Shown piece by piece: positions 36,002 to 47,566 of a stretch of DNA of 64,000 bases (position 1 is the first letter of the stretch; the number at the start of each line of letters is the position of its first letter). This DNA comes from Rhizophagus irregularis (lineage: Eukaryota; Glomeromycota; Glomeromycetes; Glomerales; Glomeraceae), in NCBI RefSeq assembly GCF_026210795.1, contig NC_089430.1, positions 2,976,001 through 3,040,000 on the forward strand. Direction: 5' to 3'. Below the pieces are notes generated by a model, which was not told the origin of the DNA, did no database searches, and was given only the letters and a program-made list of their open reading frames with translations. Both the position numbers and the translations under genes were made by a program.

Positions 36002-36489
36002 TCTAAAATCATTATGGCAGGCTTCTTCAATGTTATTAAGTCTTTCCAATATTTTTTGCGCTTCTGTGGTGTAGCTAACATCACATCACGTGTCTTAAAA
36101 TTTCCTATTTCTGCAGTGAGTTTATTATTAAGATCATTATTGATTCTGCCAAGCTCTACAGTGAAAGTAGTATTAATTTCAGAAAGATGTGCGGAAAGTT
36201 CATTGGCGATTTTAATGTCACGTGTAGAAAGTTCATTCCCGATTTTGGTATTAATTTCATTCTTAATTTTGGTGATTTCTGCAGTAATAGATGTATTAAT
36301 TTTTATATCACGAGTGAAAAGTTTATCAGAAATTTTTTGTTTGAGAATCATCCACATGTTAACGATTCCCATAAATATGGTCAAAATAACGAGCAAAAAA
36401 ATAGCAGGTAGTGCCAAGAATGACATGCTTCCCGAAAAGTTTAAAACTGTTAAACTGTACATGATGTAGATAAAATGATGCATAGCAAA

Positions 36490-37720
36490 TATATAGAGAA
36501 GCTTATTGGTGGATCAGAATTTTTTAGATAATTTTTTTATATCAGTTATCTTGTGTAAATGCGCTAGAAAAAAGGTTTATTTTATACTATATGCCTACTA
36601 CACACGAAAAGAGAATTTAACCTGATTTAAATAGATCAAATAAAAAATTATGTTGCTTCATTATGTGTACTTGTCATTATTACATTTTTTCATAATTATA
36701 TTTTTTCCACCTAAAGCAATAAAATGACAGCCTGGATCCCGTCCAATAATAACAAATGTCTCTCTCCTGAATTGTAATAATAGTGCTTAAAAGAAAATCC
36801 GATGTTTTAGAGAAACTGATCAACATAATAATATTCATACCATCTTCGAAATACCCAATTTCATATTAGATGTTATTACCAAAAACGGAAAATGAGTACG
36901 CGTAATGTTAAGCTAATGCTAATAGAGAAAATAAATCTACCGTTTATTCTTGATTTGAGCGCTAATTTCCATTTTCATTCTAATATACGATACAAGGATA
37001 CACGAGATGTATGACATGTAAACCCCTATCAGTGTGACAGTCGATTTTTCCAAAACTTTGAAAGTGTATTACTTTGCATTACATTTCTTTTTTCGAACTA
37101 TATGAGAAAAAAAAAGGTCAAGATCTGTAAATCGGTAGATCAAGACGCTCAATTCCAATTCTTATCTCATTCTAACATCAGGGATGTCAGATTAATCCGC
37201 ATAATACTAAATCAAAGATTCGTAATATGTGTATTATGCCAGAACTTTTCAGAAAAAAAGTCAACAGATTAATTATTTATTGATCTATCTCCACGATCTA
37301 ACCCCATAAATTTGCAAAAATATGACAGGACTTTAGACCTGGTTTCATTATTACAAAAATAGCATACCCGAGTCTTATAAAGACAATCCTCCTAGCCATT
37401 ATTACAAAAATAGCACATCTGGATCTAAAAATAAAAATACTGTGAAAATAGCACAAGGCATAGTTAAATCACAGGAGAAGTATAGAGATGACGTACTTAC
37501 TGTGTATGATATATTTATTAATTCAGCATTTCAGGTGATCAGTTCACATGACGAAGTTTTCGCCCTCTATGCTTTTACAGATACTATTGGGGTTCCATGA
37601 TTAAGAGGATTTTTGCATGTGATACGATAAGTTCATTCTCCACGATATTCACCAACATCTCATTCACCTCTTATATCATTCATAAACTTTCTTCTTTATG
37701 GTCCCCATTATATAATGGAC
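36490..37720. other. Spacer upstream of the membrane protein gene
   Basis: Mixed AT-rich sequence. The first part probably held the promoter of the gene at 36483. No other gene, and no delimitable repeat apart from two short AGCATACC/AGCACATC copies near 37350-37420. Confidence 0.35.
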
Positions 37721-37732
37721 AGAGCGTTGAAC

Positions 37733-38598
37733 TAAGGTTGCTTGCCGAAATTAGGTAATTTAGGCCAAGGCCAAAACTTTTTGTAGCCGAAAGTTTAGGC
37801 AATTAAAAATAAATTTGCCAAAATTTATAATGCCAAAATTATTGCCGAAAGTCCAAAATTTGACCGAAATTATTGGTATAATTCTGGCCATTTTTAATAC
37901 GTAATTCTGGCCAGAAAATGATCGACGTTATAAATTTCCTTTTTTGGACATTTGTGTAACCTTTGTGAAACTGATTTCACCAATTTTACTGGGAAACAAA
38001 ATTTCCTTTTTTGGAGGTCATCTAAAGCAGGGGCAAATCACGTGACTTCGAAAAAAATTGTTTTCATAAAATAAAACTTTTTACCATATATTCAACCATT
38101 CTAAACACACATTCTAAATGCATTTTTGCCTGCTCTGCAAGTTTACTTAGAGTGCAGAGTAGGGTTTTGAATGCTGTTTTTGATTTATTTGACTTTTTCA
38201 ATTTCGTTATCCATTTTTGGATATGATTGGTAAAGTTTTGTTCATTCATATGTAAAGTCAAAAACAATATTCATAATCCACTTTTTTTCCTTAAGTAAAC
38301 TTGCAAAGCAGATAAAAATACACTTATATTATGATTTTAAAGTTTCTATTAATCTTTCTTTATAAAAAATTAATCTAATTAAAATTACACCGAATCACGT
38401 GATTTGCCCCCGCTTTAGATGACCTCCTTTTTTGGAAATTGGTGTAACGTCACGTGATACAATATTATAATTTCGGCCGAATTTTAATTTTGGCCAAAAT
38501 TAAGACCGAGTTTCGGCCTAATTTTGGCATTTTCGGCATTTGATTTGATTGGCCGAAACCTTTCAGAATTTCATTTTTAGTTTCGGCAGGCAACCTTA
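37733..38598. mobile_element. 866-bp hAT-like MITE (TAAGGTTGC ends) holding a second MITE
   Basis: Ends TAAGGTTGCTTGCCGAAA and mirror TTTCGGCAGGCAACCTTA. CGTTGAAC is duplicated exactly at 37725-37732 and 38599-38606. The interior is full of GCCGAAA and TTTCGGC motifs. Without the nested 411-bp insert and its target copy it would be about 445 bp. Sister of 23938-24181. Confidence 0.92.
38015..38425. mobile_element. 411-bp MULE-like MITE nested in the hAT MITE
   Basis: Ends AGGTCATCTAAAGCAGGGGC and mirror GCCCCCGCTTTAGATGACCT, with AATCACGTGA just inside both. CCTTTTTTGG is duplicated exactly (38005-38014 and 38426-38435). A 10-bp duplication suggests the Mutator-like group. Younger than the element that surrounds it. 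Confidence 0.88.
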
Positions 38599-38742
38599 CG
38601 TTGAACTATTAAGTTTACCAGTCTTTTACCACTATCCCTCAAAGATAGATAAGAAACCCGCTCTAGCACCAACCTAATTATATATTTTCGCTTCTCTTCA
38701 GGATCTTTGGGTAAGTTAGAAATCGAATGTCTGGATTTGTTA

Positions 38743-38920
38743 TATAGGTGTCATCAAAATTAATTACGGCATATGAAGCTTATACCATAATACCATTCTA
38801 CCACAATTATGCCGTAATTATTTTATAAATTATTGAATGCCGACCTTTATATTTTAAGGCCAAATTCCCATTTTGCCGTAATGCCGTAATTATAAATATG
38901 GCATTTCGACGACACCTATA
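38743..38920. mobile_element. 178-bp hAT-like MITE (TATAGGTGTC ends)
   Basis: TATAGGTGTCATCAAAATTA and, reversed, TATAGGTGTCGTCGAAATGC. ATTTGTTA is duplicated exactly at 38735-38742 and 38921-38928. The interior contains repeated TTACGGCAT motifs that fold back. Confidence 0.88.
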
Positions 38921-39061
38921 ATTTGTTAGATTTACTTAAGGAAGATGTGGAGGCAAAATCATTTCTGAAGTCACATGATTCGAATTGTTACCAGTTTTTT
39001 TTGTCACATGATAATTTAGAATCTACTGAATTGTTGGTAAGAAGTAATTGATTTTTAGCTA

Positions 39062-39420
39062 ACTCATGTGGAAGTTTCTTCTCCTTATTGTATCTCCTTA
39101 TTTCATTACCAACACTTTTCTTATGTGCCTCATCCAAGAATTTGTCCATCTCTCCTTTTTGATACTACTGGTATCGCTTCCTTGCTGTCCATCCATTACC
39201 AAGGAACCATATCTCAGTCTGGCCTCAAGCTCTGTATTTTTTTTGCTCTAGTTCCTCGACTCTAGCATTGCGCCTGGAATTCTTGTCAATAATCTGCCTC
39301 AGCTTCGCGTTCTCACCCTTAAGCTTAGCATTTTCACCTTTTATTTCAGTGTTCTCTCAGCGATGCGTTGTTCCAATAATTCGAGCTTGGATGACGTGTT
39401 GTTAATATTTTTATACAAGA
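39062..39420 (-). pseudogene. Relic of a coiled-coil / FLDEAHKK-family protein
   Basis: The - strand shows NAKLKGENAKLRQIIDKNSR (coiled coil), RVEELEQKK, and after a linker MDKFLDEAHKKSVGNEIRRY followed by NKEKKLPHE. I recall this coiled coil plus FLDEAHKKSVSNEIRQRNREKKL tail as a very large protein family of unknown function in Rhizophagus. Several frame changes and an in-frame TAA separate the pieces, and no start is visible, so this is a dead copy. Confidence 0.6.
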
Positions 39421-39819
39421 TGAATTACTTAATACAAAAAAAAAATAAATACAAGCGCGATACACGCTGTAATTTCATTTTAAAAAGTGAAATGTTTCTA
39501 TACTAATGCCTAAGGACGCAAGTTTCTTGTTTGTCTTTACTATCTATACTAATACATTATTCCAACGTTAGCTCTTATGATCTGGTTTCATTTGTCCCAA
39601 TAACCAATATTCTGGATAAAGTAAAACGGTCAACAGTTATAATTACTCGAGATACATAGCGTCAGAAAACAAATCATTAACCTTGGTAAAACCACGCCAA
39701 AATTTTAATAAGCCGTCTTCAGAAATTTGTACGAGAAAAGTTCATTCGTTTAAATGACCATAATATCTCACGTGATGACGCCTCACGGCTATCTAAATTA
39801 GTAATGCACCATCTCACCA

Positions 39820-39985
39820 TGAGGCCGGTATGAAATCTGTGCCAAGTTACGCTGAATATATTAGCTTTAGAGTAAGGGGTGATAGTAAAACCACTCCAAA
39901 ACTTATTTGTCACCTGTTATTTGTCACCGATTTCAGCGTAACCTGGCACAGGTTTCAGACGTGCCACTATGAGTCACAGTGATGT
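39820..39985. repeat. Foldback of about 160 bp upstream of the gene at 40165
   Basis: GAAATCTGTGCCAAGTTACG and CTGAA at 39829-39853 pair with TTCAGCGTAACCTGGCACAG plus GTTTC at 39932-39956 (23 of 25 bases). Weaker pairing extends outward. It may be a MITE or part of the promoter region. Confidence 0.65.
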
Positions 39986-40164
39986 CATAGAATTTATTTA
40001 TATTGCAAAAGTATTTTATAATACTTCCTACATTACATTGTGTTACATCAAAACCATGCACATTACCCTTAATAATATAAATACTGAAGAACAGGTAAGT
40101 TACTGCCTTATTGGATGAATCTGTTTCTTTTTTTTTTTAAACCTGCAAAGTATTACTTTTAGTT

Positions 40165-41343
40165 ATGAACTTATTTAGAGAAACTTGCGAATACGAGCGA
40201 AAATTCGAGAAATCTATACGAAGCGTTCCTAGTGCATTACAGGTATGATTTTAAAAATATTATGCCATATTTTAAGATGTCGCATTAAATGTTTGTATAA
40301 TATTTCAGAAATCAGAGACAAATGTTTCGAAGAAGTCAGAACGAGATGCTGAAATATCTGGAAATGAACATAGATGGAGCAAAACGATCCCAGCCAAGCC
40401 ACCGTGCGACGCTTCTTGCTCTCTATTACACGATCAACATTGGCGATCTTCTGATGGAGACTTCTCTCGAGACATGGCTGTTTCGACATTTGAATTAGTT
40501 GGCAGAGTGGATATCGATTTTAGCGGAAAACAAGGATGTAATGCCGTTAGTAATAAATGTGGCGTGGAAATCAGAGCATCAGAAAATCATAAAGATCTCG
40601 TTCAGAGCGTCTCTAATAGGAGACAGGTATATCAGAAAACAATTAATAGTGATACAACAGAGAATCAATTTAGTGAATTATCATATCTTTCCTTGGAACA
40701 TGAATGGGAAATTGGAAAAAAGTCAAGAGCGCCTCTGGCAGTTTGGAAACTGTGCCGAAATAACCATATGGTTCCATCTAGCATCACAGAGACCCGAGCT
40801 ACCAATCGAAACTTGTGCAATAATGACATCTATACGAGAAGTAAAACCCCTTTGCAAGAATTGCGAAATGAGCGTGAACCGCAGCACACACAGGATCTAC
40901 CCTCGCTTCTTAAGCTATTAAATAATGAATATCCATATCGCAATGAGACAAACAAAAATGTCTTGACTGACCGTGAAATCCGACTCTTCGCCAAAATGTA
41001 TGGCATTACTGATTTCCGCCTCATGTTTATAACATATAATAATTCGGTCTTTTGGCTAGAAGATCCTAAAGGTGTTTATTTTTGGTCTCGCATAGACGAC
41101 AGCATGATACGCGGAGGTGATAATCTGACAGAAGCTTTAACAAATTACCTTTTTCATGATGAAAATCTTTGTTATGTTGACGAGTATACTTGCAAATTGG
41201 TACCAATAAATGCATATGATAAAGAAGCTGAAGAATGGGTAAAGTCACCTGAAAAATATTTTGCTAAGATTGATGTAACTGAGATATTACAAAAGCATAA
41301 ATCAGAAATGGATGAAAAAAAGAATCAACAAAAAAAGCATTGA
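40165..41343 (+). CDS. Two-exon gene, about 370 aa, function unknown
   Basis: Exon 1 is 40165-40242 (MNLFRETCEYERKFEKSIRS...), intron 40243-40308 (GTATGA...TTTCAG, 66 bp), exon 2 40309-41343 ending TGA. The frame is open throughout. The C-terminal half looks convincingly conserved: TDREIRLFAKMYGITDFRLM, SVFWLEDPKGVYFWSRIDDS, NLCYVDEYTCKLVPINAYDK, and a lysine-rich end. The first half is hydrophilic, and an alternative frame is open over the same stretch (see findings), so the N-terminal model is less certain. A possible 5' leader exon ends at a GTAAGT near 40094. No domain recognised. Faces the gene relic at 41614-41985. Confidence 0.6.
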
Positions 41344-41613
41344 CATGAAAATAGCTTGATTTTAATTAAAATTAAATCCAATATATTCATATGTCTTATC
41401 ATTTGTAGAATACTTTATTTGCTAATTTGTATAAAAGTGCTGTACAAGAATTACTGTATCTAAAAAATAATAAAAGTACATGCAAAATTAACTGCAAATT
41501 TAAATGCAGAGATGCCTTTGCAATTAAGAAAGAATAAGCGAAATGTATGATGCTATCAAAGAGGGAGGGAGTACGCAGATCCTAGGCCATTTAATGCAAG
41601 TCCCAGCATCAAG

Positions 41614-41985
41614 TTATTTCTTTGCTCTCTCACGTTTACAAAAAGTATCTATAGCTAATTTAAGATTCTCATCCTTATACTCCTTTTCTACATTAGATTT
41701 TCAAAATAAATTATCCCACACATGTCTACAGGATTTTTGTCTATCTATATCTCTCCCAAACACGCAGATTATGTAAAATAATATTTCCCGTAATGAAACT
41801 TCTTGGAGATTAAGTAATTTCGAATCTATGGATAAATTCGAGAGATTAGCAACTGAGGTAAAAAAAAATATTTCCGATTCATACTTACCATTATTATTAA
41901 TTTTCGCAACATTACATTCTGCCTGAAATTTATTACTTAATGCATTACAATAAATTTTTTTATTGCCGGTACGATACTGCACCAA
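41614..41985 (-). pseudogene. Small decayed gene convergent with 40165-41343
   Basis: Starts MVQYRTGNKKIYCNALSNKF. There is a candidate intron with donor GTAAGT after NVAKINNN and acceptor ACCTCAG, then LLNLQEVSLREILFYIICVF and RQKSCRHVWDNLF. One in-frame TGA (rc at about 41700) is followed in the same frame by SNVEKEYKDENLKLAIDTFC and KRERAKK, then a TAA. Only one break is seen, so it is a recent pseudogene or a gene read through. Function unknown. Confidence 0.45.
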
Positions 41986-41989
41986 ATTT

Positions 41990-43780
41990 TATTGAGGAAC
42001 GTGATGTTAAGACATGTGATGAGATTTAAGTAATTTCACTGCACCTAGTATACGCGTGATGATGTTCTCGGCAAAAATCAAACCGCGGATATATAGTAAG
42101 AAAAGTAATATGTCCGTTTTATTTTGGAACATCTATAGAGGAGGAAAAATAGATTAACATCGTTGTAAACGGTCGAATATCAAACATGAAAAGATGATAA
42201 AATTCAACTACCAAATGTAATTGCCAAATGTTAAAAACGAACAAATTAATTATGAATTGGCGTAGATGGATAAATAATTAGCCGAAAAGGATAAACATTT
42301 AGGAAGAGTAATGATCTACATGATGTAATATTTATCAAATAATTGACAAAGAACCAATAGGATAAATAGAGTCGATCAATTGCGGCTTAGCAATCTTTAA
42401 CAATAAGAACGATAAGAAAGAATAATTATAAGCCACAAAAGATAGATTATAAGTAAAACACATAAAGCGGATTGAAAGAACATATAAAATAATATCAGAA
42501 AGATTAAAGAACATAAAATAATATAAAAGATAATATAAAAAGATAGTACAAGGATGGAATATGAAAGATAATATATTAAAAAGAACATATATAAAAGACG
42601 GCATATTAAAAGATAGCGTATTTAAAATATAGATAGCATATTAGAAAGATAGTTCAAAGATAATATGTAAAAGAACGTAAAAGATAGTATATAAATAGAA
42701 TAGAAAGTAGCATAAAATTTGTATAAATAGAGAGCGGAATTCAAGGTAATTCCACAGTTCTCATCCACAGAACTCAATAAAAATATAAGTTTTATTTTTT
42801 TAATTATTTGTTAGTAAAGTTTAATGTTAATTAAAGGTAATAGGTTCGCCCTAAACTTTAATTAATGTTTGCTTAATTAATTTTAATTGAATAAATGGAA
42901 ATTTTAAGATGAATTAAATATACACTTTTGGAAAGTAATAATTCGTAGCGAGAGCTATCGAAGTTTGAAATTAAAGGTAAAAGTGGATATAATTTGGGGA
43001 AAATTTAGAGAAGTTAATTTTATTTTATATCGTTTGATGTTTTATATTACTAACGCTATTTATGTTGTGAACCAAGAATGTTGTTGTTGTACGTTGTTGT
43101 ATGTTGTTCGTTGATTATGTTGTTTGATAATTATGCTGTTCGTTTATTTGTTCGTTCGTTCGATCATTCGTTCGTTCGACCATGAGAATGCCCGTTCGAT
43201 GTGGCAACTCTGTAAGTTGATGACAGAGGGAATAGGGGGATCTCATCGTGATGACATGTTTCAAGAAGCTAGCCGAGCAATAAAACCAACATACCTTATT
43301 ATAACTTTGCGGAATATGCGAGTTCGTTTGATCAGGAATATTAACGGTGTAATTATTGGCAAGTTTTATTAGTTTTGCTTAATTATTTGCTTATATTACA
43401 CAAGACAGTTAAAAGGATTCACTAACTGGGCCAGCTTCTTTTTATATATTTTTTCAGGATCGATTTAGAAGTATCTTTTTTGGGAAAATTACGTTAATAT
43501 GGTCGCATCATAAAAATCTGATCAACGGATCCCCTTAATTTAACAACAAAGAATTTAACACTATCCATATATAAAGATCATCAAGAGGTTATACACAATT
43601 TGAGAATGTGCAATTACTTGTTCCTGTGATACATGTAATAATTACTATAATATTACTGCATATTTATTTATTAAGCTACAATAAAAAATAATAATACATG
43701 CTTTGCTTTACACAATCCCGTCACTATTTTATGCAAAAAAATTATAAAATGTCTAGTAAATTTGCACCATTGCTTTATTG
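41990..43780. other. Spacer with simple repeats and a possible LTR-like promoter stretch
   Basis: 42400-42700 is a loose tandem of AAAGATAATATA-type units. Near 42720 stands TATAAATAGAGAGCGG, followed by TCTCATCCACAGAACTCAAT and AAAAATATAAG, a TATA-plus-polyadenylation arrangement that resembles fungal LTRs, but no ends or matching partner could be found. 43130-43185 has GTTCGTTCGTTCGATCATTC runs. No gene supported. Confidence 0.3.
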
Positions 43781-43790
43781 ATCAAATTAC

Positions 43791-44006
43791 TTAAGGACAT
43801 TCACATTGCTTATAAATTCCTTCCGCCACCTTCTTACACTTTTTGCAATACAGATGTAAGTGATGATCGCATTCCTCACAAACCTTACATCCATGCTTCC
43901 ATCCCCTAAATATATGCCATTTTTTAAAGTAGTTCTGCCTTAGCAAAGTGCCTTCCAGCTCTTTATAAGCTGTACTATCCTGATTGTTTGTTAAGAGATT
44001 TGGCAT
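43791..44006 (-). CDS. Cysteine/histidine-rich protein, 71 aa
   Basis: Begins MPNLLTNNQDSTAYKELEGT and ends in a dense metal-binding region CKVCEECDHHLHLYCKKCKK, then CECP. The CxxCxxC and CxxC spacings suggest one or two zinc knuckles. Same strand as the two zinc-binding proteins upstream, so it may belong to the same element. Function unknown. Confidence 0.45.
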   Translation of the reverse strand: MPNLLTNNQDSTAYKELEGTLLRQNYFKKWHIFRGWKHGCKVCEECDHHLHLYCKKCKKVAEGIYKQCECP

Positions 44007-44295
44007 GATATATAAATATTAATATAATAAAAAACAATTCTCATATAACCAAAATTTCATTTACCTTGGAATTTGCATAGTCCTATTATTTCAGCAGTGC
44101 ATTTATCATGGCAATGAGTACATTTTTTCAGGTGATTGATTTCACATGATCTGTTTTTGTCCTATGCTACAGTACAATTGTGAACTTTAGTTTATTACTT
44201 GAAGTATTGCAGGTAAGACAATATTCCAACTTATCTTGAGAATAGAACTTCGCTAATTTAGGATCATAAGGGAGCTGATTCCCATTTTTGCAGTA

Positions 44296-44706
44296 TCATG
44301 AGCCATGTAATCCATAATTCCCATGTTTTCCATCACAAATAGGACATGGTAAGCTCCACGGCTGAGGTGATGTAAAATTATAATTATCAATTTCTCTGAA
44401 ACTATTTCCGAATTTCAAGTATGGGAAGTACTCTAAGACGGATTTGATAATTAATTCTGGATCAGGTCTGACTTCGAAAGTAATAGGCTTGAAATCAGAG
44501 GCTTGAGATTTTGTCAACATACTTGTCACAGCTCTTGATGCTTGCCATGGCTCATTTCCAGTTTCTTTTTTATATCTTTTGCATAAATTGAAATGAATCT
44601 TATCTGTCAAAACGCTTGGTAACTCACTTAATTTGGCATGCCAATCCAGATATTCAGAAGTTAATATTTTATCAGACTTGGTCATGTTGCTTTTTATATG
44701 AATCAA
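44296..44706 (-). CDS. Rhizophagus-type protein with CPxC ending, 136 aa
   Basis: MIHIKSNMTKSDKILTSEYL, then LSELPSVLTDKIHFNLCKRY, NEPWQASRAVTSML, IIKSVLEYFPYLKFGNSF and finally PCPICDGKHGNYGLHGS. I recall many Rhizophagus hypothetical proteins with this order of motifs, where a zinc ribbon follows (CP.C...H...G). Protein-like sequence with more cysteines continues after the stop (LEYCLTCNTSSNK), so this copy is probably shortened. Could be a mobile-element replication protein; not shown. Confidence 0.45.
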   Translation of the reverse strand: MIHIKSNMTKSDKILTSEYLDWHAKLSELPSVLTDKIHFNLCKRYKKETGNEPWQASRAVTSMLTKSQASDFKPITFEVRPDPELIIKSVLEYFPYLKFGNSFREIDNYNFTSPQPWSLPCPICDGKHGNYGLHGS

Positions 44707-44782
44707 TTTAAATTTAATTAGGTAGTAGTTGACCTGTAAAAAAATATCACATAATGAAATGTAGTATTATAAAATAATGAGA

Positions 44783-45391
44783 CTATGCAGTTATCTCAAT
44801 TTTGCGCTGTTTACATTTAATAAAGTAAGATCCTGCTTTATACCTACCTTCTATTTCTTCATCATCATGACCTAATTTGCATAATGGGCAGATATAGTCC
44901 CTGCATGTTGTCTCATCAGTAATCCCATAATAATCAAAATTTTCACTACTACATTCTTTATATAGATTAGGATATTTATCCAATATCTTGTTGCGAAAAT
45001 AGGAATTATTGGGCTTAGATTGGGATGCAGATGATACACTTGTGATCACTACCTCACCACCATCGAAATCTTCCTCCTTAAGATCCATAAAATCATTATC
45101 ATCTGCTTTAGCTGGAGTGATTTGAGATGTAGATGGTGCATTTACTTCAGGCAAGATTTTTTCAGGACAGGCTGTCTCAGAAATTTTGGACACATGACCA
45201 GCTTCTGAAGGCAACTTTTTCAAAGATATACCATAGTTTATAATTTCTTGAAATTGTGCATCAGTAAACTCTGAAATGAAATTCACGCTATATGAATTAA
45301 TATACTTGATCTTATCTAGACCCACTTTTTCAAATAATTTATAGTTTTTTTCAGCTCGCTTTTTAATTTTCACATTTCTATATTTAACCAA
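44783..45391 (-). CDS. Rhizophagus-type acidic protein with zinc-ribbon tail, 202 aa
   Basis: N-terminal helical part (RAEKNYKLFEKVGLDKIKYI, FTDAQFQEIINYGISLKKLP), an acidic/serine linker (DDNDFMDLKEEDFDGGEVVI) and a C-terminal DYICPLCKLGHDDEEIEGRY, AGSYFIKCKQRKIEIT with CPLC plus a later Cys, like half a zinc ribbon. It is the partner type of the 136-aa protein downstream (77 bp away), and the two are often seen together as I recall. Frame intact. Function unknown. Confidence 0.5.
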   Translation of the reverse strand: MVKYRNVKIKKRAEKNYKLFEKVGLDKIKYINSYSVNFISEFTDAQFQEIINYGISLKKLPSEAGHVSKISETACPEKILPEVNAPSTSQITPAKADDNDFMDLKEEDFDGGEVVITSVSSASQSKPNNSYFRNKILDKYPNLYKECSSENFDYYGITDETTCRDYICPLCKLGHDDEEIEGRYKAGSYFIKCKQRKIEITA

Positions 45392-45394
45392 TTA

Positions 45395-46540
45395 AAATTC
45401 AGCTAATCACTGATCACATGCATTAATAACACGTTATTGTTTATTTTTTGTTTATTTTTTCAAAAATATTCTTTTTTCTTCTTTTTTTTTAGAAAAAAAA
45501 AGACAATAAAAATGAATACCAAAACTATTTTAACATATAATAATAAAAATTAAATAAAAAACTTATTTTAATAATATACAATATATATATTTGTATTTAA
45601 CTACTATTATACAAAAAGTGATATACACGTATATCAATTACTTTCACTAATATTTCTCTGGAATTGTAATGGTGAATTTTAACAATATTAATTAAACAAC
45701 TATATGTACACCTTTTTATGTTTTTATTTTTATATTAATATTATATATCAACATATATTAATTATATATTTTTTTTACTTTTATGTATTTTATTTAATTT
45801 TTTTAATATATTACTAACATTACTACTATCATTTTATTACTTTTTTATATTTAACTAATATATTAATAATATTACTAACTTTTTATTATTTCTTTTTTAT
45901 ATTTAAAATAATGATAATATTACTAATTAAATTTCTTTTTTTTACTAACCTTTTATTATTCCTTTTTTATATTTAAAATAATGATAATATTACTAATTAA
46001 ATTTCTTTTTTTTTTGTTTATATTTTGCTAATATTATTTTTTTTACAAATAGTATATTATTTTATACTAGTTTTTTATTTATATTATTTATAAAAAATAT
46101 TTGTATATTTAATATTATTTAATAAAAATTTTATTGATTATAAATGTATTTTAAATTCTGTTTGCAAATATAAAATATATGATTTAATTGAATAATATAT
46201 ACTATTTATCAGTACAAAATATGCAGTTTAAACTGGAAAAAAGTACTGTTTATCAGTATAAAATATACGTTTTATCCTGGAAAAGTATACTGTTCGCAAT
46301 ATAAAATATAAAACAATATACTGTTTATTAGTATAAAACATACGGTTTTTCTACTGTTTACAAGTATAAAATATACAGGTGAAATTGGAAAAATATACTG
46401 TACGCAAACCGTATATATGATACAGTGTGCAGAATACTGAATATATATAGTATATAAAAATACTGTAATTATATGGTAATAATACTATAAATATATTGTT
46501 CGCAAAATACGAAAATACAGTATACTAACTGTATATATAT
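45395..46540. repeat. Low-complexity spacer with two short tandem arrays
   Basis: A duplicated block of about 75 bp lies near 45865-46010 (TATTTAAAATAATGATAATA, TTACTAATTAAATTTC). At about 46190-46560 are repeats of TATACTGTTTATCAGTATAA and AAATATAC spaced 50-60 bp. No gene. Confidence 0.65.
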
Positions 46541-46760
46541 TTTTTATAGAGTTTAGAAGAACAATCATCTTTATACGCAAACTCTACCTTTCATGCCAAT
46601 CTATCCATTGTCAATTTAAGACCAATTATATAGGCTTCTTGTCAAAATTCAGGTGCAATCCCTACTAGAAACACCTTTTTAATATTTTTATTTGCATTTT
46701 CTATAATTTCATCTAAGCTTTCCATATTATGCAAATTGCTAGTAAACTCCATACTTTGTT
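46540..46760 (-). pseudogene. Small relic, probably Polinton A
   Basis: The - strand has MEFTSNLHNMESLDEIIENA, then NIKKVFLVGIAPEF, QEAYIIGLKLTMDRLA and KVEFAYKDDCSSKL. Protein-like but unknown. Broken. Confidence 0.35.
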
Positions 46761-47566
46761 ATAGGAGCCTATATCCTTAATTGAAAAAATAATATTAATA
46801 TATGCATAGTGACTTTCCTACCGCTTGCTCATACACCAGAAAAAAATATATAATATTCATATTAATGCTGTAACTTGTCTTCTCTATATATTCACCATTT
46901 ACTAGTCTAGCTTATAAAAAAGCTTTGTCAGAAGACAATTAGATTGACATTACTCTGAGCATTTGTTCTATTTTATTATCTGATCTTTCACGATTCTCCT
47001 CTTTAGCTATATGATAATAAAGTTCGTATAATTCCTCTAGGCTAGCATACAGATCATTATCTGCATATCTTTTGCGATAATTTTCTAGCTTTAGAGTGTA
47101 TGCCTCTTCGTTAAGAAACATCATAGGTCAAAAAGTGAAAAATCAGGCATTAATCAGTCACCAATCGGTCATCAATCAGGTAGCTGATTAGTGACTGATT
47201 GGTGACTGATTGGCATTTTCGCCAAATACTGTCAACAACATATTGGCTAACTATCAAAATTGGGCCTAATTTTATATAGTAATTTTGATCAACGTTATAC
47301 AGCTACAATTAGTAAAAAAAAAAATTTTCATGATCAAATTTAGCGAACGCACCCTTAAAAAAAAATAACATATTAAAAAACGCGTCTAACCGATGAGCGC
47401 AGTCTAAAACCGATGAGTTTGAGTAGTGGAAGACCAGTAGAAGGCAATTGGCATCTCGCAATTTCGAATGTTACCAGTTATTAGTTGTAAATAAAATTAG
47501 TTTTTGCAAAACTATTTTTTATTTTTATTAAAATATTTTATATTTTTTTCAGATTCAATTACTAAT

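Larger units (their letters stand above)
34573..36483 (-). pseudogene. Membrane-anchored coiled-coil protein gene, split by a hAT element
   Basis: The N-terminal piece (36483-36010) has one strong membrane segment (SFLALPAIFLLVILTIFMGI) and a long coiled coil with a repeated TRDIKI-x3-LS pattern. The C-terminal piece (35001-34573 and the bases before it) has a coiled coil, a Ser/Asn-rich linker (SSTNSSSSSSSQ) and a conserved-looking tail (LDQMCGVVSVDILRLGMGVI). A 962-bp hAT element with perfect 8-bp duplications lies between. No known domain; the topology suggests a type II membrane protein with an extended stalk. Not functional in this copy. Confidence 0.5.

Noticed and set aside
36014-36469. 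151-codon + strand open frame
   Set aside because: Antisense shadow of the membrane coiled-coil gene on the - strand.
42700-43200. Solo LTR
   Set aside because: TATAAATAGAGAG and a polyadenylation-like stretch are suggestive, but I could not find TG...CA ends, a target duplication or a second copy.
43791-45391. Firm assignment of the zinc-binding genes to Polinton A
   Set aside because: Same strand and nearby, but about 1 kb of repeat-rich spacer lies between and no Polinton family can be matched by eye.
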